Assembly: GCA_965202915.1 (NCBI GenBank)
Contig: OZ241847.1
Coordinates: forward strand, 1,426,001-1,490,000
Length of the DNA: 64,000 bases
Direction of reading: 5' to 3'
Origin: G965202915 sp965202915
GTDB lineage: Bacteria > Pseudomonadota > Gammaproteobacteria > Eutrophobiales > Eutrophobiaceae
Below, piece after piece: positions 8,987-16,450 of the stretch. The notes beneath the pieces are model-generated. The model did no database searches. It was not told the origin of the DNA and saw only the letters and a program-made list of their open reading frames with translations. A program made the translations under genes and the position numbers. Numbering within the stretch: the stretch's first letter is position 1; every line of letters starts with the position of its first letter.

Positions 8987-9982
8987 TTAAAACAGGTGCA
9001 CGGCTGAAGATTTAAAACTGATAAACACCCGCTCATGCAGCTTAAAATGCATGCCCTGCAGCGCCTCCGGGGTAATATAAACCTGGAAGCATTCCTGTCC
9101 CTCCACGGTCAGGTGAACCCGCCTGTTTTGGGTGGCCATTGCGGTGATCTCCCCGACAAATGAATTGCGCATGCTTGAATCCAAAGGGTCTTTTGAGATG
9201 ACGATCTGGCCGGGGTCTATGGCCAGATGGTTACAATCCCGATATCCCGGCGGGATGGTTATCTTGATTTTGCCGGTATCAAATTGGTTTGCCGCGCCGT
9301 CGGCCCGGCCGTGGAAAAGATTACTCAACGGTGTCGCGACTAATTTGGCGTCGATCAGGCTGTAGATATGATCCGACAGTGCCTGAGCCTGTAATTGATC
9401 ATGACTGGTAAAGATGATGGTTTTATCATGCTCATCCCTTAAATTCTGAATTAATGCCCCCAATTCTTCGGCAAAGTCCCGGTCCAGATGGGTGAACGGT
9501 TCGTCCAGCAGGATAACCGCGGGGTCCAGCACCAGGGTCCTGGCAATGGCTGTCTTCTGGGCCTCGCCGCCTGACAGTGATTTAACCGACCGCTCGGCCA
9601 ATTTTTCCATGTCCAGCCAGGCAAGCATTTTTTTTACTCGTATGGCGCGCTCCGACGATTCCACGCCGCGGAATTTCAAGCCGATTTCGATATTTTTAAC
9701 AACACTGCCTTTTAGCAGGTATGGGTTTTGTAATACCAATCCGACCCGGTTCCTTAGCGTTCTCGCGGATTTGGCGGACAGCGCTTGTCCGGCAAAGCAG
9801 ATCTCACCGGAATCAGGCGGCATTAGAAAAGACAGTATTTTTAATAAGGTGGTTTTGCCTGAGCCGTTAGCGCCGATGAGTGCGGTGATCCTGGCTTGTG
9901 GCAATTCCTGAGCATCGATTTCGAGTATCGGGGTATCGGCGTACGCGAAGCGCAGTGCCTTGAGTTGATATTGAGCACTCAT
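8987..9982 (-). CDS. tupC: tungstate ABC transporter ATP-binding protein (TupC-like)
   Basis: 331 residues. Walker A is GANGSGKTTLLK near 36, the Q-loop LVLQNPYLLKG near 82, the signature LSGGEAQK near 139 and Walker B VILLDEPFTHLD near 159. A C-terminal extension (about 265-331, from SFVGEITAMATQNRRV) looks like a TOBE/MOP oxyanion-binding domain, which would allow feedback by bound tungstate or molybdate. The start overlaps the permease stop by 4 bp (ATGA), indicating translational coupling. Assignment to tungstate rests on the TupA-type binding protein encoded at 12.8-13.6 kb. Confidence 0.85.
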   Translation of the reverse strand: MSAQYQLKALRFAYADTPILEIDAQELPQARITALIGANGSGKTTLLKILSFLMPPDSGEICFAGQALSAKSARTLRNRVGLVLQNPYLLKGSVVKNIEIGLKFRGVESSERAIRVKKMLAWLDMEKLAERSVKSLSGGEAQKTAIARTLVLDPAVILLDEPFTHLDRDFAEELGALIQNLRDEHDKTIIFTSHDQLQAQALSDHIYSLIDAKLVATPLSNLFHGRADGAANQFDTGKIKITIPPGYRDCNHLAIDPGQIVISKDPLDSSMRNSFVGEITAMATQNRRVHLTVEGQECFQVYITPEALQGMHFKLHERVFISFKSSAVHLF

Positions 9983-10926
9983 TCCGTTCTTGCCTGAAAA
10001 TAGTGCAGCACCATATTGACAATAAAGGCCGCCAACAGCAGCACGCAGCCCAGGGCCAGGGCAAATTCAAACTCGCCCTTGCCGGTCTCCAATGCAATTG
10101 CGGTCGTCATGGTGCGGGTAAATCCTTCGATATTTCCGCCCAGCATCATGGCCACGCCGACTTCGCCAATCGCCCTGCCGAAACCGGCCACCACCGCCGC
10201 CATCAATGCGAACCTGACTTCATTTATATGGATTAATCCCTGTTGCGGCAGGCTGGCCCCCAATGACGCACAGGTTAATTTTAATCTCGGATCGGCGCCA
10301 TGCATCGCGGTAATGGATAGATTCCAGATAATCGGAATGATCAACACCGATTGACCCACCACCATTGCCGCCGGGGTATATAATAATCCAAAATCTCCCA
10401 ATAGCCCCTGGCGATTCAGCAAACCATATAATAGCAGGCCGACAATAACCGTCGGCATGGCCATCAGCGTGTTTAACAGGGTGAATAAAAAACTGCGACC
10501 GGGAAAGGGTTTTAACGCGACAATGACGCCCAGCGGGACGGCAATCAGCGAGGCTATCAGCACCGCACAAACGGATACGCCCATGGAAGTCCATACTATG
10601 AAAAACAGCTCTTTATCGAGATTAATGATCAGGTTGACGGCCTGCGTCAGCGCATTGCCAAAAAAACTTCGATCCGCTTGAGTGCCATCCGATCCCGGCT
10701 CCCCGGTTGCCGCTGCGGGATCAGCCAAACCAACGGCAATAAAATCATCAGGTCCCGCCGGTGCCGGCCGCATACCATAGTCGCGGGCAACAACCCCCCC
10801 GGCGACGGTATGGGCCGGTGAGGCATCCGCCGCTCCGCCGGTGTCTGGATACAGGCCCTGCCCCAGGGCCGGTATGCCCGCGCTGAGGCCGAGTAATAAC
10901 ACAAGCACCGTTATTTTGTTATCCAT
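9979..10926 (-). CDS. tupB: tungstate ABC transporter permease with N-terminal extension (TupB-like)
   Basis: 315 residues, with the TupB/ModB-type permease core from about residue 90 (VWTSMGVSVCAVLIASLIAVPLG) to the end. The cytoplasmic coupling loop is GRAIGEVGVAMMLGGNIEG. The first 85 residues are unusual for the family, which is normally about 230 residues long: a signal-like hydrophobic segment (MDNKITVLVLLLGLSAG), then a polar Ala/Gly/Pro/Asp-rich linker that would lie in the periplasm. No in-frame Met exists near the start of the core, so the extension appears genuine. It pairs with TupC by a 4-bp overlap. Confidence 0.82.
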   Translation of the reverse strand: MDNKITVLVLLLGLSAGIPALGQGLYPDTGGAADASPAHTVAGGVVARDYGMRPAPAGPDDFIAVGLADPAAATGEPGSDGTQADRSFFGNALTQAVNLIINLDKELFFIVWTSMGVSVCAVLIASLIAVPLGVIVALKPFPGRSFLFTLLNTLMAMPTVIVGLLLYGLLNRQGLLGDFGLLYTPAAMVVGQSVLIIPIIWNLSITAMHGADPRLKLTCASLGASLPQQGLIHINEVRFALMAAVVAGFGRAIGEVGVAMMLGGNIEGFTRTMTTAIALETGKGEFEFALALGCVLLLAAFIVNMVLHYFQARTE

Positions 10927-11326
10927 GATGTTATAAGTACCTTAATTTTGGTGTTTATTCTATGGGCAAATGGCCGTGCCGCGTCTTTAATAAGTTTCTC
11001 ATCCCTGTGCCGATCTGCAAAGTGGCATATTGCGGGCGGTGGGCGGCAAAAATCAACCCGGGCTGCCTGGTGTTGTTTTCAGCCCCTTGACAGGGTTGTT
11101 TGTTTGTATGAACGTGGATTATTGTTACAGGATAGGGGGGATAACCATGTGTTTGATGGTTATATCCCATCCAAACCTTGGTTATATCCCACCTTGCTTT
11201 TCATAAGGTGGTATAAATGGATTATACTTGCTTTATGGCGAGTAAAATGAGGCAGGATATTGTTAAAGGCAATGCGCTTATAGAGGCGTGTTATCGGCCG
11301 GCGAGTCTTATTCAGATGAGGATCAG
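10927..11326. other. intergenic region without a convincing gene
   Basis: No credible protein gene is seen in 10927-11326. It contains the left copy of a 51-bp direct repeat (11099-11149), a short tandem motif (GGTTATATCCCA at about 11158 and 11180), and a hairpin with arms CCACCTT (11189-11195) and AAGGTGG (11205-11211). The ATG ending the left repeat opens only a 19-codon frame, probably meaningless. Confidence 0.5.
11099..11149 (+). repeat. 51-bp direct repeat, left copy
   Basis: Identical to 12028-12078 except for one base (G versus A within AACRTGG). It starts TTTGTTTGTATGAAC and ends GGGGGGATAACCATG, so it includes a purine-rich ribosome-binding-like stretch and an ATG. Here the ATG leads nowhere useful. 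The two copies are 929 bp apart and bracket a set of small decayed genes. Confidence 0.9.
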
Positions 11327-11558
11327 ATGAGGCTATTGCCGGCGGCATTGTTAGAAATTAAGGCGGTTGATAAGCTATAAAACCGACTTTACCATAACGG
11401 CGGGCGGGCTGATTTGACTGGTAATACTTTGCAGGCTGATTATCAGGCTCTGTCGGGTGCCGCGGATGAGCTTATGGATGTTGACCAAGGATGATATGCA
11501 ACGGCTGGCAGGTCTTGGGAAGACCTGGGAGGAATTAAAAGAAAGGGGGAAATCATGA
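11327..11558 (+). pseudogene. decayed small gene of unknown family
   Basis: An ATG at 11327 starts MRLLPAALLEIKAVDKL, then a TAA (11378-11380). The same frame continues in protein-like sequence (LTGNTLQADYQALSGAADEL) up to about 11482. A shift of frame then gives LTKDDMQRLAGLGKTWEELK, ending at a TGA that overlaps the next ATG (ATGA, 11555-11558). The parts read naturally as one protein of about 75 residues broken by a stop and a frameshift. The family is not recognised. The overlap suggests it was once translationally coupled to the next gene. Confidence 0.5.
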
Positions 11559-11764
11559 GTGGAACAAATTTATATCGGGCATTGACACACGCCGGCGCCG
11601 GTGAAGACTTGGCGAAGGCTGCAGCAGATGACATTGATAATATCGAGACAGTTATAGCCAGGCTGGATAATGCTATCGCTGAATTAAAGATCATATCCAG
11701 GGCCAATATAGCAATCAGTATCGCTATATTGGCAATCCTGATTAAATCATTCCTGGTGGGATAG
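11555..11764 (+). CDS. small coiled-coil membrane protein, DUF1640-like
   Basis: 69 residues: a conserved-looking N terminus (MSGTNLYRALTHAGAGEDLA), a short charged helix likely to form a coiled coil (about 22-48), and one C-terminal membrane segment (ISIAILAILIKSFLVG). This plan resembles the short proteins annotated as DUF1640/CCDC90-like in proteobacteria. Function is unknown. A strong ribosome site (GAAAGGGGGAAATC) precedes the ATG. A second, broken paralog follows 17 bp downstream, and the whole group lies between two 51-bp repeats. Confidence 0.6.
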   Translation: MSGTNLYRALTHAGAGEDLAKAAADDIDNIETVIARLDNAIAELKIISRANIAISIAILAILIKSFLVG

Positions 11765-11781
11765 ATGACTGAGGAAATAAG

Positions 11782-11956
11782 ATGAGTGGAACGGCATTAT
11801 ACAGAGCTTTGATAAGCGCCGGCGCTGATGAAGTACAAGCATAAAGAGGCGGCGGATGATATGGATATGATTAAAATTTCTCTGGCCGAGGTAAAAATAA
11901 CTAATAGAATTCTGATCGTGCTGGTGCTGGCCGTGCTGATAAAGTCCTTCTTTTAG
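11782..11956 (+). pseudogene. frameshifted paralog of the preceding small membrane protein
   Basis: Starts MSGTALYRALISAGADE, then meets a TAA at 11842. Shifting frame by one base near 11835 restores KEAADDMDMIKISLAEVK and a hydrophobic end, VLVLAVLIKSFF, closing at TAG 11954-11956. Reassembled, it matches the upstream 69-residue protein over its whole length, so this is a tandem duplicate inactivated by one inserted base, or a sequencing error. Confidence 0.7.
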
Positions 11957-12027
11957 GGTGCGGGCCTCACACGCCCCGGATTGGATCACGCTATTTAGGC
12001 GATATGGCACACGCTGATAGGGACTGA

Positions 12028-12078
12028 TTTGTTTGTATGAACATGGATTATTGTTACAGGATAGGGGGGATAACCATG
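12028..12078 (+). repeat. 51-bp direct repeat, right copy
   Basis: Second copy of the 11099-11149 repeat, 50 of 51 bases identical. Here its terminal ATG (12076-12078) is the likely start codon of the DUF924 gene, and the purine-rich stretch GGATAGGGGGG is the probable ribosome-binding site. Confidence 0.9.
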
Positions 12079-12693
12079 CAACGGCAGATCGAGCGGGTGC
12101 ACAGGTTCTGGTTTGGCGATGATTTCGTCACCGCCAAAGGCGCAAGCGCCCGCCGGCACAAATGGTTCACCGAATCCAAAGAATTTGACCTTGAGATCAA
12201 GCGTTTATTCAACGATGATCTGGAGCGTGCCGGCGCCGGTGCATACGCCGCGTGGGAAGACAGGCCCGATGGTGCGCTGGCGCTGATCCTGATCCTGGAC
12301 CAGTTCCCCCGCAATATTCATCGCGGCACCCCGCGCGCCTTTGCCTATGACGGGCTGGCACTGGCGTCGTGCCGGCGTCTGATCGATTTGCAGCGCGACC
12401 GGGAATTGTCCTTCATGGAGCGATGTTTCGCCGCGATGCCGTTGCAACACGCGGAGGATATCGGCGTGCAAAAACGCTCGCAGGAATGGTTCACCGCCTG
12501 GGCGAATGAGGCGCCGCCGGGGTTTGAGGAGATTGCCGCCAACAGTCTGCGGTATGCACGTCTGCATTGCGAAATCATCGCTGGATTCGGGCGGTTCCCA
12601 CATAGGAATACGATTCTCGGCAGGGTATCCACCGCCGAGGAGAGGAGCTATCTCGCGTCTTCCGGGGTGGATTTCGGTCAGTCCACCGGGTAG
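12076..12693 (+). CDS. DUF924 family protein
   Basis: 205 residues from the ATG at the end of the right 51-bp repeat. An upstream in-frame ATG at 12043 would add 11 residues but lies inside the repeat. DUF924 (PF06041) hallmarks are FWFGDD near the N terminus and LILILDQFPRNIHRGTPRAF near residue 76. The family is alpha-helical, TPR-like, cytosolic and of unknown function. The gene is on the opposite strand to tupA and tupBC and sits between them. Confidence 0.85.
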   Translation: MQRQIERVHRFWFGDDFVTAKGASARRHKWFTESKEFDLEIKRLFNDDLERAGAGAYAAWEDRPDGALALILILDQFPRNIHRGTPRAFAYDGLALASCRRLIDLQRDRELSFMERCFAAMPLQHAEDIGVQKRSQEWFTAWANEAPPGFEEIAANSLRYARLHCEIIAGFGRFPHRNTILGRVSTAEERSYLASSGVDFGQSTG

Positions 12694-12758
12694 CGCTATT
12701 TGCACTCCACGAAGACGCTCAGAGCAAATACCCGCTTAACGGGCCTGGGCGTATCGAC

Positions 12759-13556
12759 CTATTTGATTATATCCGGCTTAAATAATATCTCGCCCTGTTT
12801 TCTAAATTCACGAATAATCCGCTGGCCTTGTTCACCGCGAATAAAATCGGCATATTGCGCCGCGAGCCCGGACTTCACGTGCGGATGTCTATCCGGGTTG
12901 ATCATGATCACATGGTAGGGATTCAATAGTTCGGGCCCGCCTGCAAACACCGGAATGAGTTCAATCCTGTGCCTGTAGGCAAGATACGTTCCCCTGTCGG
13001 ACAGGGTATAGGCGAGTTTGTCATTTGCGATCTGTAATACCGCCCCCATGCCCTGGCCAACGGACATATACCATCTGCCCTGCGGGTCTGTTCCGACCAG
13101 GCGCCACAGAGACAGTTCTTTTTTATGCGTGCCGGAATCATCTCCGCGTGAGACAAAATGGCTTTTATTTGTGATTAATCTGCTGAGCGCCTCCGATATG
13201 GTGGCGGCGCGGCTGAGTCCCGCCGGGTCCTGTCCGGGCCCCAGAATAATGAAATCATTATGCATCACCGGCAATCTTGCAAGGCCATACCCGGCTTCAA
13301 CAAATTTTCTTTCCGCGTCAGGGGCATGCACCAATATGACGTCGACGTCGCCATTCTGGCCAAGACGCAGGGCCTTGCCGGTGCCAACGGTAATGGTATC
13401 GACCTTTACCCCGGATTGCTTTTCAAACGGCGGATGTAATACGGTCAGCAAACCGGAATTATCGGTGCTGGTGGTGGTGGCGAGTTTAAGGCGCTCTTGA
13501 GGATGGGCCGAAGCCGGAAGCAGGCACAGGATTATCGCATAGAAGCCTGTTCGCAT
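12759..13556 (-). CDS. tupA: tungstate-binding periplasmic protein (TupA-like)
   Basis: About 265 residues with a signal peptide (MRTGFYAIILCLLPASAHPQ). The TupA signature follows: LATTTSTDNSGLLTVLHPPF, VGTGKALRLGQNGDVDV, LVHAPDAERKFVEAGYG, and MHNDFIILGPGQDPAG. TTTST and the VGTG region contribute to oxyanion binding in this family, which favours tungstate over molybdate. It delivers substrate to TupBC, encoded 1.8 kb further along the same strand. The gap holds a DUF924 gene and small decayed genes, so the operon appears interrupted. GTG/ATG starts upstream (13589) are possible but would precede the signal peptide. Confidence 0.88.
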   Translation of the reverse strand: MRTGFYAIILCLLPASAHPQERLKLATTTSTDNSGLLTVLHPPFEKQSGVKVDTITVGTGKALRLGQNGDVDVILVHAPDAERKFVEAGYGLARLPVMHNDFIILGPGQDPAGLSRAATISEALSRLITNKSHFVSRGDDSGTHKKELSLWRLVGTDPQGRWYMSVGQGMGAVLQIANDKLAYTLSDRGTYLAYRHRIELIPVFAGGPELLNPYHVIMINPDRHPHVKSGLAAQYADFIRGEQGQRIIREFRKQGEILFKPDIIK

Positions 13557-13624
13557 ACTGTATGCCTGATAGCGCCCGGTGGCGACCACACTACGCGGGA
13601 ACGACCGGCAAGGGTCTATTGCGG

Positions 13625-14080
13625 TTATTTATAAACACGGCCCTGATGTTTCAACCAGCCGTCCGTATGGCGACCTTTTGGGTCATGGTGGGTCCAATGG
13701 ACTACGCCGCCTTTGGCGTTCCATTCATACTCGCCATGGAATTCGACGTCGTCGCCGAGGCTCAGGCCCGGGATTCGCGGGGCAAGGTCGATGTTATGGG
13801 CGATCAACAGGGTCTGTCCTGAGGCCAGTGTCACAATAAACCGTTGATGGCGGGAGCCGTCATTATCATCGGCTAGAATTCTGCTCACCCGACCGCGGGC
13901 GCGTACCTGGATATCGCTTTTGCGGTGCCTGTAGGCGTCACTCAGTGCGTCGTCATTGGCATGGACGGGCGCTACAACGGCAAACGGGGCATGATTATGC
14001 GCCGAATAGTGATGGTTAAACCAGTCGCTTCCGGCCCCAACTGCCAGCAGCCCCAGGCCAATAACAATAAGTCGCTGCAT
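13625..14080 (-). CDS. DUF3465 domain protein, secreted
   Basis: About 151 residues from MQRLIVIGLGLLAVGAG, which gives an N-terminal signal or anchor. The rest matches the DUF3465 pattern: ARGRVSRILADDNDGSRHQR, then SGQTLLIAHNIDLAPRIPGL, then HGEYEWNAKGGVVHWTHHDP ending in GWLKHQGRVYK. The fold is probably a small OB-like beta barrel, with no known function. Its ATG shares a base with the stop of the glycosyltransferase gene upstream (TAATG), so the two are translationally coupled. Confidence 0.8.
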   Translation of the reverse strand: MQRLIVIGLGLLAVGAGSDWFNHHYSAHNHAPFAVVAPVHANDDALSDAYRHRKSDIQVRARGRVSRILADDNDGSRHQRFIVTLASGQTLLIAHNIDLAPRIPGLSLGDDVEFHGEYEWNAKGGVVHWTHHDPKGRHTDGWLKHQGRVYK

Positions 14081-14739
14081 TATTGTATCCTCAAACCCTC
14101 TTTGCCATCCGATGAACCGGGCCGGAGTCTGGCCAGCCTGTGCAGGTCTTCGACGGTATCCACGTCCCATTTCCGTTCAAGTTCATACAGGGTCATGTTG
14201 ATGCTATTGGCTTTTTCTCTGGTTCTCCCGGCAACGTCCGGCCGGCCCCAGATTATATCTTTGAATAAAGACGGGGCATGGCTGTTTAACCCGATCAGAT
14301 AATAACCGCCATCTTCGGTCGGGCCCATTACCCCGCAGGGTTGTTCATGGGATAGGGTCTCTCTGGCCCGGGTTAAGTCATTGCGGTGCAACACCGGGCA
14401 GTCACAGCCGATCAATATGGCGATTCTGAATTTTGACCATGCCCGGGCAAACGCATAATTCATGCGTTCCCCCAAATCGGCCCCCTGTTGCCGGTGATAC
14501 TCAAATTGATATTTCCGCCGCCAATGATTGAGGTGTTTGTTATCAGGCCCGGGGTCGGTAAGCCACAACTGAACCGAATCAAACCCGGATTCGGTGGCGG
14601 TGCTGAAGGTGTTATCCGCGAGTCCAAGGTACAGCTCCAGGGCCCCGGCCGGACCTAATTCGGGGATCAGTCTGGTTTTTACTTCGCCGGCAACCGGCAA
14701 CCTAGTAAAGATCATCAGGACGTGTTCGGCCTTAGTCAT
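14080..14739 (-). CDS. TIGR04282-type glycosyltransferase
   Basis: 219 residues from MTKAEHVLMIFTRLPVAGEV. A nucleotidyl/glycosyl transferase fold is indicated by FTRLPVAGEVKTRLIPELG at the start and IGCDCPVLHRNDL near residue 115. TIGR04282 proteins are annotated as arsenosugar biosynthesis glycosyltransferases because of their neighbours; the substrate is not established. The start lies inside the end of the TIGR04283 gene (8-bp overlap). Together with arsS and DUF3465 it forms a tight minus-strand operon. Confidence 0.8.
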   Translation of the reverse strand: MTKAEHVLMIFTRLPVAGEVKTRLIPELGPAGALELYLGLADNTFSTATESGFDSVQLWLTDPGPDNKHLNHWRRKYQFEYHRQQGADLGERMNYAFARAWSKFRIAILIGCDCPVLHRNDLTRARETLSHEQPCGVMGPTEDGGYYLIGLNSHAPSLFKDIIWGRPDVAGRTREKANSINMTLYELERKWDVDTVEDLHRLARLRPGSSDGKEGLRIQ

Positions 14740-15403
14740 AAAATTTTGCCAGCCTCGCCGGATTAATGCCGACAAAATACAGTCCTCTCAGCAACCACAT
14801 TGTAACAACCGTGTTAAGGATCCCGTGTTTTTCCCAGCGCCGGCTGGAGGTCAACGCCCTGGCCGATAAACACAGTGGCTTGCCGCACTCAAGCAATCGT
14901 TTGCTGAAGGCAATATCCTCCATGAGCGCTATTTCAGGAAACCCGCCGGTGCGTTGATACAGCCCGCGACTTACAAAGATACACTGATCACCGGTCGCTA
15001 TGCCGGTGATTCTGGAACGACAGTTAATCAGTGTTTCAATGATTCGGAACGGCCATTGTCCGCCCGTCAGGCGAATGTCGAAACGCCCCCAGATATTGTC
15101 CGCCAGCTCCAGGCCCGCAAAAATATTATCAACATTGGCCGGCAGGACGGTATCAGCGTGCAAAAACAGCAGGATATCACCGGTGGCAATCCGTGCGCCG
15201 GTATTCATCTGCACCGCTCTGCCTCTGTCCGATTGCAGCAAGCGGGTGCAATGGGGCAATAAAAGGCGTGCATCGGCGTCGTCACCGCCGCAAGCGACGA
15301 CAATTATTTCATTGCCCCGTTGTTTTAGACGCCGGAGCCGGTATAGAGTCCGGACCGTTGCCTCTCTTTCATTATAAACCGGTATTATGATTGAAAGCTT
15401 CAC
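14732..15403 (-). CDS. TIGR04283-type family 2 glycosyltransferase
   Basis: 223 residues, GT-A fold: IIIPVYNEREATVRTLYRL at the start, the metal-binding region FLHADTVLPANV near 88, and MEDIAFSKRL near 172 as the catalytic-loop equivalent of ED. TIGR04283 enzymes usually occur beside TIGR04282 and ArsS, as here. Probably cytosolic or peripheral to the membrane. The sugar donor and acceptor are unknown. Confidence 0.83.
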   Translation of the reverse strand: MKLSIIIPVYNEREATVRTLYRLRRLKQRGNEIIVVACGGDDADARLLLPHCTRLLQSDRGRAVQMNTGARIATGDILLFLHADTVLPANVDNIFAGLELADNIWGRFDIRLTGGQWPFRIIETLINCRSRITGIATGDQCIFVSRGLYQRTGGFPEIALMEDIAFSKRLLECGKPLCLSARALTSSRRWEKHGILNTVVTMWLLRGLYFVGINPARLAKFYD

Positions 15404-15413
15404 GGAGCCCGGC

Positions 15414-16373
15414 TCAGTTCGGTTTCAACGCGCCGCCACAACTGCTGCCTTGCCCGGCACTACAGCCATAGCAATGATCGCCAACAATAATCTTTCGCCC
15501 CTCGATATCGTGTTTTAGCAGGTCGGACAGGTGCAGTTTGCCGCCGCCGCCGGCCATATTCAGTCCAAGCATCTGGTTGAAATCGCAGTCATATAAATTG
15601 CCCTGCCAGTCGACACTGATCATATCTCTGCACATTACCGCGTCCAGATTGTCATCGTTATGAGCCCGCTTGAGCAGGGACATATAATCATTGAAGCGGT
15701 TATTCGAGATTAATGTGCTGCCAAATCTTTTTATCGGCATATTGCACAGGGTAAAAAGCTGATTGAATTTTACATTGTATTTTTCCCACAGTATTTTTTT
15801 ATACGCCTCCTGCAATTCATGCTGGGGCGGGGGTAATACCGGCCCCTGGGGGTTATACACCAGATTGATGGGCAGGGTTTCACCACCGTAACCGAGGGAG
15901 TTTAATTTTTGTAAGGCCGCTATGCTTTTTTGAAATACGCCTTTACCACGCTGCCGGTCAACATTTTCTTCAAGATAGCAGGGCAGCGAGGCAATGATTT
16001 CAACCCCTTGCTCCGCCAGAAAACCGGCCAGCGTCTCCATTTCGGGTTCAAGCAGGATCGTCAGGTTGCAGCGGTCGATAATATGCACGCCAAGTTTTCC
16101 GGCCTGTTTTACAAGTTGCCTGAACCGGGGATGCAATTCCGGTGCGCCGCCGGTGATATCGAGGATCTTTATTTGCCGGATGGTTAATAATTCAATTAAT
16201 GCATTAATGATTTCCCCGGACATGAATTCGGTGCGCCTGGGACTGGCGTTAACGTGGCAATGCACGCATTGTTGATTACATTGCAGGGTAATATTTGCCT
16301 GCAGAATTTGGAGCGGCTTGCGCCGGATCGCCGGAAAATCCGATTGCATTAGCAAAGGCAGGGTATCACGCAT
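15414..16373 (-). CDS. arsS: ArsS-like radical SAM protein
   Basis: 319 residues. The [4Fe-4S]-SAM motif is CNQQCVHC (CX3CX2C) near residue 31, followed by the SAM-binding DITGGAPEL near 75. The C-terminal domain carries CRDMISVDWQGNLYDCDFNQ and the family tail HCYGCSAGQGSSCGGA, all with ordinary Cys codons. ArsS (arsenosugar biosynthesis radical SAM) is thought to attach a 5'-deoxyadenosyl group to methylated arsenic. No arsM or other arsenic gene is in the window. First gene of a four-gene minus-strand operon. Confidence 0.82.
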   Translation of the reverse strand: MRDTLPLLMQSDFPAIRRKPLQILQANITLQCNQQCVHCHVNASPRRTEFMSGEIINALIELLTIRQIKILDITGGAPELHPRFRQLVKQAGKLGVHIIDRCNLTILLEPEMETLAGFLAEQGVEIIASLPCYLEENVDRQRGKGVFQKSIAALQKLNSLGYGGETLPINLVYNPQGPVLPPPQHELQEAYKKILWEKYNVKFNQLFTLCNMPIKRFGSTLISNNRFNDYMSLLKRAHNDDNLDAVMCRDMISVDWQGNLYDCDFNQMLGLNMAGGGGKLHLSDLLKHDIEGRKIIVGDHCYGCSAGQGSSCGGALKPN

Positions 16374-16450
16374 GATTTTTCCAATAAAATTAAGCCAATA
16401 AGATTCAAATTTGCCTGAGGGTTAATAGACTGACGGCCGGCCCCATGGGT

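Noticed and set aside
11099..12078. CRISPR array
   Set aside because: Only two repeats, 929 bp apart, with genes between and no cas genes; no CRISPR-like array was found anywhere in the window.
15414..16373. Selenocysteine in ArsS
   Set aside because: Some ArsS proteins are selenoproteins, but every expected Cys/Sec position here is encoded as ordinary Cys with no in-frame UGA.
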